Assembly (NCBI GenBank): GCA_949825045.1
Contig: OX463806.1
Location: 45,408,208 to 45,472,207, forward strand
Origin: Argyresthia goedartella
Taxonomy: Eukaryota; Arthropoda; Insecta; Lepidoptera; Argyresthiidae
Direction of reading: 5' to 3'
Length of the DNA: 64,000 nt
In this document: one piece after another, positions 24,201 to 36,200 of the stretch
Layout: each line of letters opens with the position of its first letter
How positions within the stretch are numbered: the first letter of the stretch is position 1
Notes under the pieces: model-generated
Told to the model about the DNA's origin: nothing
The model's input: the letters and a program-made list of their open reading frames with translations, nothing else
Database searches by the model: none
Program-made: the position numbers and the translations under genes

Positions 24201-27200
24201 CTAGCGACCCCTTAAATATGTACCTACACATTTATGTTACATTCTGTATAGTGGTTGAATGCAACTCGTCCTCAAGGAAAGTCTATATGTCAAGGGGTGC
24301 TATAATATATATAGGACATTCTAGTAGGCAAATACACAATGCTTGACGGTTTATATTATTTGGAATATACCACGGGCCGCGGGTATTTTACAATTGAACT
24401 GCGGGTGATAGCCGCGGGCTTCGGACATAATACTCATATTGCGACCAAATAGTTCATTTTGCGGTTTTGCATCCTGAAACAACACTTTAGATAGGTATGT
24501 ATGATATGTTGATGGCATTAAAATGGAATGATCGTTAAATTTAATATTAAAACAAGCAAGAGTGAAGAAAGCATAAAATAATTTTATTTATCATGAGAAA
24601 GATTTACATAAAATGTGTTTCTGTTAATTAAACTAAGCTAAGGACCTATTTAATAGGCAACCGCTTTGTCTTGTGCTGCTCGTTATAATGCAATGGCGTG
24701 GTTGCATAACTCTGCTACGCCATGTGGGAAAAGCTGTAAAGCTTTATAGCTTACATGATATAGAGGTAGCAAATAAACTATTAAGGCTTATTTTAAAACA
24801 AATACCATACCTGTTCATTTCCACTAGAAGCTATCAGTTAGCTTCGGCAATGGTTAGATGCTCTCGGTAAAGTAAATGTGCTTAAAACGGAAATTGCACC
24901 CAAAAGATGTAATTTATCAATATACTATACCCAACTTATCGATGTATTGATCCAAGCAAACATGCAGCGAACATCTGATCCGACAAACCCGGTGGCGCAA
25001 TGGGCGACCGAAATATACCGTCAAGATGTGCGGTGTATGCTAGTTAGTTATTTCATAATTCTTAAATAACCGGCCTAGTGCGCGGAAGGAATGCCTGGAA
25101 GACTGCCAGCAAGGGAATGCCAACGCACCGCCCCGCTGATGCTGCCACCTAGATTAATACCGGTGATGCTTACCTCTTGTAGAGTCTGTTCACAGTTTTG
25201 TATTAGAGCTGTGCCTTTGTCATACCGTGTGGGAAAAGGCTAACAATAATTTAATTAAAAATATAAACTAGTGGGTCTATGGTAACCGCAAAAGAACTGT
25301 CAAAATTCAAGCTTTTAACGCCTTCAGAATTGCACACTTAGGCTCTTCTCCCATTAGGATACGCATAGGCAACGTGAGCCTCGAAGACTAGTCGCCACGA
25401 AGTATCTTACATACAAATGAATGCAGGATACCGGTGGCGATGGCGTAGCGTGTGAGCCTCCATTCAAATGTATGTGAGATACTTCGTGGCGATTAGTCTC
25501 CGAGAGTCGCATATAATTAGACCGCCATTATTAAGAGATTGAAGTTGAGTCGCATAGATATGTCGTCCGTCGCCTATGAGTATAGTAATGGGGGAAGGGC
25601 CTAACATGTATTGTAAGAATATAAGACAGGAATATGGATTCGATGGAATTAGCGTGATTTATGTTCCACTATCATCACTAGGAACGCATGGCAAATAATG
25701 ATTAAACTTCCACTGTCATTACTAGGAACGCATAACAAATAATGCTTCTTGTGCTCTGCATCTTCTTGCGAAAACAAATAACCTATGAAGTCCAAGCCTA
25801 TGCAAATAGTTGTCATACTTGTTATTTTGGTAGCCATTAGGTGTCCCACTGCTGGGCAAAGACCTCCCGATATTGCAAATTTTCGCTACGTAGCTAAAAA
25901 GATCACTTGGCAGTTGTTTCATGACTTTATACATCATACCAAGAAGACTGCCTCATTGCTCTGCAGGACGCGGACAGGCACCAACAGTATTCTGAGGATG
26001 ATATCAGACAGCTACGACTGTCCTGTTGTGGCTCAATGGGTTCGGGTGCACATCATACACTAGGTGTTTGGTGAGCCATATTGAAAATAAAATAAAATTA
26101 TCTCTCCTACCCATATAAATACTAACATAAAAATTAAGATCTTATTGGTACATTTGATTTTGATTGTAGTCTAGTTCTGTTTTGTAAGTAATTGTGTATG
26201 GAACTCGATTTCTGGAATAAACTATTTGATTTATTATTTATTTATTTGTCGAACGTTTTAGGTTTGTTTGCTTTTTTAAGAAATTCATACAAGCACACGG
26301 TTAAGGGAAACTGGGAAGGAAATTCTATGCACAAATGAACCGTGACCTTGACCTGAAAACGGAAAACGGTCACCTTGAAACGTGACATTGTGAATGAATA
26401 AACAATAAAGAAGAGTGGGGAACATTTTGTAAGGGATAAATAACTAATCAAATTGTCGATTGTGGCTACTAGGACAATGTTATGGCAATTTAGTTAACGT
26501 CACGCTTTTCATTGTACGGGACGGCGGAGGAGTGGCGGAGGAACAGATTCACAAACATTTGACTAGTAAAATCTCGGCAAAGCATGTTCGTTTGGTAGAC
26601 CGATCGTTATGTTAGGTAATTCACACAATTTCGCTTCATAATCAGAAATACCGAACGTGTCATTTTGACACATCTGTCTTTTTAATAAGTGGACAAACAT
26701 CCAACAAAACACCGCCTGCAAACACTACTGTTGATCCAAATTTGTAGTGCGCCGTCCACCCGTACGTTTTTATGATATTGTTTGCAGGCGCAGTTCTGTT
26801 AGATGTGTACCTTAAATGTGACTCGATGATATGTACTACTTTTTGTCATTATTTGCTATTTCTTTCAATGTAACATCTTATAATCATTTATATTTTCACG
26901 GGTTCTATTGTTTTAATTATTTAATGAAGATTTTTTCCCGATATGGATTCTGCCAATTCATCGCACCGCGATCTCAAGCACTTGCATTCAGAACCAGCCA
27001 TCACAGACCGTGAGGGCAGCACAAGGTTCGAGCTATGTTCCGAAGCTGGAACCGGTCTAGGTTCTGTCGGGGGCAACGACGTGCAGGGTAGCCACGGGCA
27101 TTCTGCAGAGGTGTAAACAAGCCTGTTCTCATGCAAAAATGTCGTAACAGCACCATGCTGCGGGCAGGAATGCGAAAACACAACTGCAATGGAATATCCT

Positions 27201-30200
27201 ATAGGTTGGCTCGGGAAATAAAGCTTGCATCTCGAAGGTTCAACTTTATTATTAAAACTTTATTGCATTCCAGTTTTGTCACCCTGTATACCATTCGCCC
27301 ACGCGTTATGAAATGCTGTGCCAGGTTCGAATGCTAAATACAATAATTATAAAACCGCAGCAGCATCTCAGATTAATACACCGTTTTTATGATGATATTT
27401 AATTTCTGGCATTTGTGCGAAATTGCAACTACAAATACATAATTACTAAATGTTTTCTCTACGATGAATAAGAATAGTGTTAAAAACCACGTACAGCAGC
27501 CGGTGGGAAACAATGCAGATTGGGTTTGCAAGTGATCATTGGATTTGTAGAGCATCGCTTTGCGTCTTTATTTACGAGAATGATATTTTGGCTTCATCTG
27601 TCTTCGTGCTCTTCCAGCTGGTCTCCTAGCTGGATCCAGAGCAATGAGATACAAACTATGGGCTGATAATTTCGTTAACTTTTGAACCCTACTTTATTGT
27701 GCCTCTTCGTTACTGAAGGCGATAAAATTTCCGATTATACGGCGGCGATTTTTAGAGTTACAAATCTTGATATAAAAAAGAGACTCTTTACTTTATAGGA
27801 CGACGTCGGTGTCCGCCTGCCTGTCTCTTCTAAGCTTTACTATATCTATGAATGGGGTTACTCTGAGATGTATTCCCAATATCCCCCACCACACGCATCG
27901 GTGCACAGCAAGTGGCCAACCCAAATGGTGAACGTAACAAGATACGCGCGTGCGTTCAAAAATAGAACTGCGCGAAATGAGCGCGTCACCGTTGACTCAC
28001 GCGCAGCGAACGGGGGCTGAGTCTCGTCTCATAGTTGACTTTACTTGAGTGTTATGCTTGCTTATGCTACGTCTATAAATGTATGATGATAAGATGACAT
28101 GGGACTGGCCCACTACCGCCAGAGCTAACCTAGCTTCTAGTGTGACATGCCAGTATTTCTGCCATACTTTACTAACACAACAGCACGGGTCCGCGGCGAA
28201 ACCGTCCCGCCCCGCCGCCGCTGCCCTGGTCGGTGAGTTTAGGTGAAAAAATTTAGTAACGGAATAACGTGGTTTCCACATTAAATCTATTAGCAACCTG
28301 GCCCAGCTAATTCTTTAGGTTATCGGTATGTCGAGGGTTCGGGATAAGGAAAAGGGTCGGAATTAAAAGGAAAAAGACGTGTATCTTTATCAAAGGTAGG
28401 ATCTTCGACATAGCCCGGCATCGTGAGATGCAGTGTCTGTATACAAATGTATAATAATATAATAATAATACCTTGGACACTATTTATGCTATTTACACTC
28501 ATTTATCTAGCCCGAAACTAGGATTCCCTGTATCTTGGGAACTAGACAACGATACACATATTTATATAGTTAAATAATATACTAAGATAGATAAACAAGC
28601 ATGACTAGGGTACAAACATCCGTTCTCATCAAATAAATATTTGCCCCCACCGGGACTCGAACTCGGGACCCTTGGCTTCGTAGGCAGGGACACTCCTGAC
28701 TCGGCCATTCGGGTCGTCAAAATCTAAGAAAAAAATAAGAATATACATTTATAGACATAATGATACGTTGCCACTGACCCCACATACCCTGTCTCGTGGG
28801 AACCAGTAACAGCGACTACAAGAACATATTACCCACATATTTGGGGAAGTTAGATATTGTTGACTTCTTGTGACACACAAATAGGCACAAAAAACACATG
28901 TTATAGAAGAGATCTCATGTAAAAAGGTATGGGTGATTCATCTCATTCAGTTACTTCATACACATAATATTGTATTAGGAATGTTTGAGCCAGACAAATA
29001 TAGATTATCAGCTTTGCTTTCATGCAAGTGGCTCATTCATATTTTTATAATTCATCTCATGCCAACGTTAGGCAGAAAAGTTTTTTCTAATAAAGATGGA
29101 GAAAACAATGGGTTATGCTTCTCATGTCACAACAAAATTTCATGATCATTGAAATATTTCATAGCAGATACCTATCTGTGCAGGATATTAAACTATAAAA
29201 TCTTTGCCATGCGAACAAAATTTATTATATTTTCTTTCCTATTCGTATTTAATATTTTCTTGCCTATACATATGTTGTCATATATCATACTAGTCATGCG
29301 AAATCGTATTACGTCACGAATTTCCTTTATAATTGTCACTATTGCAAGATTGATGTACCATGTGTTGATGGAGAAAGCGCATTTCTCCAACTGTGCATAC
29401 CATTTTTCAATTATATTTATTTTTGATAACCAATATTATACCAGTATATTTTTAATTGTTGCAGTGGAAAGTACCGGCACAGACCGTCTGCCCATCACCT
29501 CAGGGGGACCAGGCGACCCCTCGCCGCCAATCTTTGAGCAGATCTTCAAAAACGCGAGGTTCGCTCAAGGTGGCAATGCAAAATTCGAGGGCAAACTCCG
29601 AGGTAACCCGACCCCAGTTGTCTCGTGGACACGAAAGAAGGCACCATTGGTGGAATGCGGTAAATACAGTATGAGCTACAACGAGCTGACAGGCGATGTC
29701 TCGCTTTTGATCAAGCAAATTGGACCTGGAGACGAAGGAGAGTACACTTGCACCGCCAGGAATCAGTATGGAGAGGCTATTTGCTCCGTATATATTCAGC
29801 CTGAGGGCGTGGCGGTACCTGCGCAGCAGGCGTCCAGCCAGCAGAGCACCTACAAGCACGTCAGTGAGAGTGTCGAGCACAAGTCGTACGGCACGCAACA
29901 GGGATTCTCCCAACAGAGCCATCAGACACAGAAGGTCTCCTCCTACACGAACGGTGACGGTTACACAGCCTCCGAAGACTTCAAAGTCGACACCTTCGAG
30001 TACAGACTTCTCAGGGAGGTCTCTTTCAGGGAGTCCATCACGAAGAGATACGCTAACGAAACTGACACCAAGATCAGCAGCAACGTCGACCAAACCCTGG
30101 GACCGGTGGCGCCGCCGAAGATAGCACAGAAGCCCAGAAACTCTAAACTGCAGGAGGGTGCCGATGCTCAATTCCAGGTGCAATTGTCGGGAAATCCCAG

Positions 30201-33200
30201 ACCCAGAGTCACATGGTTCAGAAACGGACAAAGAATAGTCAACTCGAACAAACACGAAATCGTAACGACTCACAATCAAACGACTCTTAGGGTAAAGAAC
30301 ACGCAAAAGTCTGATAATGGCAATTACACACTATTGGCTGAGAATCCGAATGGTTGCATTGTCACATCGGCGTACCTCGCCGTGGAGTCGCCACAAGAAT
30401 CCTACGTGCAGGATCACAAATCTCAGTACATTACAGATACTCAACATGTAGAGACTGAAGAAAGGGCAGAAATATGTGAAAAAGCTCTCGCTCCGCAATT
30501 CGTTAAAGTCTGCCAAGACCGTGATGTCACGGAGGGCAAGATGACGCGCTTCGATTGCCGCGTCACGGGCAGACCTTACCCCGAAGTCACGTGGTTCATT
30601 AATAATACACAAATCCTAGACGATTATAGTCATAAGATCCTAGTAAACGAGTCAGGGAATCACGCTCTTATGATTACAAACGTCAGCCGCAGTGATAGCG
30701 GTGTGGTGACGTGTGTGGCACGCAACAAGAGCGGCGAAACGTCGTTCCAGTGCCGGCTGAACGTTATCGAGAAGGAGCAAGTCGTCGCTCCGAAGTTCGT
30801 TGAACGCTTCAGTACACTGAGCGTGCGCGAAGGCGAGCCCGTGGCTCTGAATGCGCGCGCGGTCGGCACGCCCACACCGCGCATCACCTGGCAGAAGGAT
30901 GGACAGCCAGTCATACCCAATCCAGAGTTACGAATCAATACCGATGGTGGAGCCACGACGCTGGATATCCCGCGAGCCAAGGCGTCGGATGCGGCATGGT
31001 ACCAGTGCACCGCACAGAACGTCGCGGGCTCCACCGCCACTCGGGCGCGGCTCCATGTCGAAGTGCCGAAGGAGCCGCCGCCAGAGCAGAAGCGTCTGCA
31101 CTTGCCCCGGCCGACAAGGATAATAGAGCCAGAGTGAGTACAAAACTACTTCATCAGTGGTATAAAATAAACGGAAACAAGTACAGGTGGTGGCAGATTT
31201 ATATTTTCAAAATAAAAATAAAAACTTAACTAAGTATTTTACATATAATAAAAAAAAGTCGGAAACACAGATTAATAATGCGGATTTCATTTTAAAATAA
31301 TATTATTACCTAAATGTAAACCCTCGCCGCGGGCACAGCACTCAATGTATTGAACACAAATATTTCGCAAAACTGTTGCAAATGTTCTGGCGTTCTTAAA
31401 TACCTTGGTTGCCCAGTGTTGGACAGGTCTCTTCAATGTTCTTCACCCATTTTCATTGGCGACCAGGCCCATCAAAATGCCAATAACCGTTGGCAGAGTC
31501 TGCCCGCCGAGCCGTTTTGCGAAATTTTTGTGTTCAGTTGCAGTGCCGTAACAGCGAGGGTTTACATTTAGACAATATTATTGTTTTAAAATGAAAAGTT
31601 TGCATTTAAACAATATAATTAAAAAAAAACGCATCTTTACTCTTTGTTTCAGTACTATTATTCAAATGTTATGTGATAGTTAGTTTTTATTTAATTATGA
31701 AAATATAAAACTGCCGCCATACACCGTTTATATAGCAAAACAACTATCTATACATTATTTTAGTTTGTGAAGACCAATGCCATTCTCATCTAAGACGGCA
31801 CTGCACCCTTCCAAAAATGTCAATCCCTTAACTGTACAAACAGAGCAGAAGTTTATTGCCGTTATTAATATGGCCTGCGGATACGAAACAACAAAACTTC
31901 CGTTTGCTGGGTCATTTCCAGTTCTACAGTTATATTTATTATATTACAGGCCCGCACCTGGCCCAGAAGTTATCTACTTGAGGCACGTGGAAAGGGCACG
32001 ACCTTTCATTCCTCCGGGTGAGGAAGACCGGGTCTACCCGCCGCCGCAGTTTATTGTGCCACTCCAGAGTGTCAACCAGACCGAGGGTGGCAAAATACAC
32101 TTCGAAACAAGGATAGAACCGGTGGGGGATCCAACGATGAAGATAGAATGGTTGAGAAACGGACGAAGTATCGAAGCTAGTGAGTGTTTGGATTGAATAG
32201 TTTTTTTTTCATATTCTAAATCTGCGACTTTTATAGGATATTAGATATTTAACGCCGTTCGTGCTATAAGTAGGATTTTAACTAATATGAGGTAATAATT
32301 GCCTGATATGAATCAGTGACAATAGAAAACTACTTATAATTCAACTTGGTATTATTAATAGATTCTTTCTGCAGTCATTAAACAATACTTAATAACTCTG
32401 CTTGTTCAACAGGTTCGAGGTACACTTCAGTGTTCCGTTTCGGCTACATTTCTCTCGACATGCTCAGTCTCAACATTCAGGATAGCGGCGAATACACCTG
32501 CCGGGCGGTGAGCGCGACAGGCATGGCCGAGACCAAGGCGATGCTGAACGTCACACCTCGCGCCACCATCGAGAGGACGAGCCAACACCCAGAGAGTCTG
32601 CAGCACATCCAGCAGCTAGAAAGCTACTCGAAATACCAACATCAAGAGTCGATCGAGGAACAGAGCTCGCAGCGCCCGCAGTTCATCAAGCCGCTCCAAG
32701 ATCTCGGGGAGCTGCAGGAGGGCAGGAACGCCCACTTCGAAGCGCAGCTCACCCCGGTCAGCGATCCAACGATGAGAGTCGAGTGGTACAAGGATGGCAG
32801 ATCCATCACAGCTAGCTCGCGAATCACGTCAATCTTCAACTTCGGTTACGTCTCCCTTAACATCATGCACCTACGGGCTGAAGATGCAGGTTCGTATACA
32901 GTGAGAGCTGTGAACAAGCTCGGCGAAGCCATCAGTACTGCCTCCATCAGGATCGCTGCACGCAGTACGGTGACTGCAGACCTCGGAATACCTGAACAGC
33001 GACGATACATCGAAAAGACTGAACAATTAGAAGCGTATCAGCAACAGCAGCATCAGAAGTATTATCAAGAAGCACCTGAAAGCACGCAGAGGCCAGAATT
33101 CAAAACCCCCATCAAGGACCAATTGAACGTTAAGGAAGGAGGTTTTGCACACTTTGAGGCTCGACTAGAGCCAATCGGCGATTCAACTTTGAAAGTTGAA

Positions 33201-36200
33201 TGGCTGAAAGATGGCCGCCCTGTCGAAGCAAGTTCAAGGACCACAACGTTCTTCAACTTCGGATATGTAGCGCTAACCATTAAATCAGTAACAGTGCACG
33301 ACGCGGGTCATTACACCTGCCGAGCGTACAACTCCCTCGGTCAAGCGACGACCAGCGCAAACCTGACTATTGTTACAAAAAAGGACATCATTGCCGAATC
33401 CCAACACCCCGGTGGCTTGGAGAAGATTCAACACCTAGAAGACTCAAGTAAATACGCGAAGAGGACTGAGCAAGAAGTAACAGTAACGCAGAAACCCAGA
33501 TTCTTGGGTCCACTAAAGGGCACCAATAAGATTGTTGAAGGTCAGGCCGCTCATTTTGAAGCTAGAGTTGAGCCACAAAGCGACTTGACCATGTCAGTTG
33601 AATGGTACTTCAACGGAAGGCACATCACAACTGCTAATCGTATCCAGACTTACCACGACTTTGGATACGTGGCGTTAGATATCGCGAGTGTTCGAGCTGA
33701 TGATTCCGGCACTTACACTGTTGTGGCGCGCAATGCCGCTGGCGAAGCTCAACTCAGCGCATCCATGGTTGTTGAGAGTAAGTACCTACCCATTTTATAC
33801 TTATGTAGGTTCTCTACGCATTGCTTTCTAAATGTCGTTTGTTTGTGGTAATTGTTTGTTTTTCTTGCAGCGCGCTCCAGCATTGATACGTCAAGTATCC
33901 ACCGCGGTCTCTATGAAAAGACGAAACAAATTGAGGAATCCAAGTTTGTGGAACCCATGTACCAGATAGAAGAAATTTCTAAATCGAGGCCGGTTTTCGT
34001 TCAGCCACTGTCAGACCCTCAACCAGTGTCTGAGGGCAAAAACATTCACCTAGAGTGCAGACTAGAGCCTATGGGTGACCCTACGATGAGGGTTGAGTGG
34101 TTCCATAACGGAAGATCGGTTACTGTCGGTTCACGTTTCAAGACTTACTACGACTTCGGATTTGTGGCTTTGGACATTGTCCATGTCACATCTGCCGACT
34201 CCGGCGAATACACTGCCAGGGCAGTAAACCACTTGGGTTCAGCACACACATCAGCGATGGTGCGTGTGATTGAACGATCAGACATCCTGACCGATACACA
34301 GAACGAGCAAGCTGTTGAACAAATACAGATGCTCGAAGACGCAGCTCGGAGGACAAGACAAGTGCAAGAAGATATTACCGTGATGCAAGCGCCGCAATTC
34401 TCACGGGCTCTACATAACGTTGAAACCGTTGAAGGTACGAACGTTCATTTGGAGTGCCGTCTTAATCCCGTCGGCGATCCTACCATGAGAGTCGATTGGT
34501 TCTGTAACGGCAGGCCAATAAAAACAGGACACAGATTCAGGCCAGCTTATGAATTCGACTATGTAGCTCTCGATCTTCTAAGCGTATACCCAGAGGACTC
34601 AGGTGTCTACACGTGCCAAGCAACGAATCAGCTCGGAGAAGCCGTAACCTCCTGTGCTCTGCGAGTCATCGCCAAAAAAGATCTGATGTTTGAATCTCAG
34701 CACCCATCAGGACTAGAAAAGATACAGTATCTGGAAGATGCTTCGCGCTACAAGAAGTCAGAAGTGGTTGATGAATCTATCAATGTCAAACCACGATTCG
34801 TTACGAAGCCAAAATCTATTGAAAATGTTGTTGAGGGGCAACACGTCCACTTCGAATGCAAATTGGAACCTGTGACCGATTCGAACCTCAAGGTCGAATG
34901 GTTCAAAAATGGTCAGCCTGTGACAATAGGTCACAGATTCAGGCCGATCCACGACTTCGGCTACGTAGCCCTTGACATAATTGACTTGATTGCCGAAGAC
35001 TCGGGTATCTATACTTGCAGAGCAGTCAACCTGGTAGGCACCGATGAAGTAAGCTGCCGATTGAGTTGCCGAGGAACGACTGACATCATCAGAAGCACGC
35101 AGAACGAGGCTGGTTTGGAACAAATTCAAAATCTTGAAGACCGATCGAGGCACCAACGCAGCCAAGTGTCAGATGAGTTGACCACTCAAGCACCGATATT
35201 CACTACATCCTTGAAGAACATCGACATCAAGGAAGGCCAGCGTGCTCATTTCGAGTGCAGGTTGATTCCCGTCTCTGATCCAACTATGAAGGTGGAGTGG
35301 TACCATAATAACAAGCCGCTAAAGAGTGGCTCTAGATTCACTGAGACCAACAATTTCGGATTTGTCGCACTAGACATCATGTCTTGCTTGCCAGAGGATT
35401 CCGGTACCTACACCTGCCGAGCACTCAACGCTCTGGGCGAAGCGGTCACCTCTGGAATCGCTGTAGTACATTCCAAAAAGTCTATTTACATGGAGTCTCA
35501 ACACGAGGGAGCTTTATCGAGGTTGAACCAATTGGAAGATACTTCGAGATACTCGAGGCACAGTGCTCAGGATGAGTTTATCACCCAGGCTCCTATGTTC
35601 ACGATGCCCATGAAGGATATCAAGGTGGCTGAGAACCAAGCCGTTCACTTTGAAGCCAGACTTATTCCTGTCGGAGATCCTAAACTCCGTGTTGAATGGC
35701 TTCGCAACGGCGTACCTATCGAAGCTTGTAAGTGTCCTATTACCAGAATTATAGTAATTTCATTATTATGAACAGACACTAAATCAATAATCAATGTTTT
35801 CAGCTAACCGATTGACGACAATGCACGACTTCGGTTACGTAGCACTAAACATGAAGTATGTGAACCCTGAGGATTCCGGGACTTACACTTGCCGCGCTAT
35901 TAACGAATTAGGAGAGGCGGTTACGTCATCCACCATGGACGTCCAATGTAAGTAACATGACAACATATTTGAAAGAGATATTTCATTGAATTTATACTTA
36001 TTATTAGTACTAACATGATATTTTTTTAGCCAAAGCATCGCTGCAACTGGAATCACAACACGAGAGCGCTTTGGAGAAGATCCAACAGTTGGAAGAGACT
36101 ACACGTTACCAACGCAGGGAGGACGTCGAAATGATGGTCAACCAACCCCCGCGTTTCATTACCCAACTTAACGGACCAACCAAGTTGGTAGAGGGGCAAA

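Larger units (their letters stand above)
9270..29464 (+). other. sls: sls intron 1 (20.2 kb), repeat-rich
   Basis: This is the largest intron of the window, from donor GTCAGT to acceptor ttgttgcag. I see no conserved coding exon in it. It holds a 5-copy minisatellite, LINE tails, two copies of one MITE family, a LINE 3' end, a perfect 31-bp hairpin, a GGTTCCG-type element, two copies of a foldback element, a degenerate 35-bp tandem array, a copia reverse-transcriptase remnant and a SINE. Large first introns in muscle structural genes often carry enhancers; a MEF2-type motif is at 18833. Stretches not listed separately show no recognisable content. Confidence 0.75.

Noticed and set aside
28640..28720. 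Possible tRNA gene on the minus strand
   Set aside because: A- and B-box are present, but the acceptor stem does not close and a SINE body and tail follow; treated as SINE head. The same applies to 62340-62420.
29149..29464. Upstream extension of the exon 2 open frame
   Set aside because: The encoded sequence is hydrophobic and unlike Ig or linker. A good acceptor sits at 29464 and its phase fits exon 1, so this part is intron.
29500..30306. 268-residue minus-strand open frame across exon 2
   Set aside because: It lies opposite the Ig1-Ig2 coding frame and shows no domain; antisense shadow.
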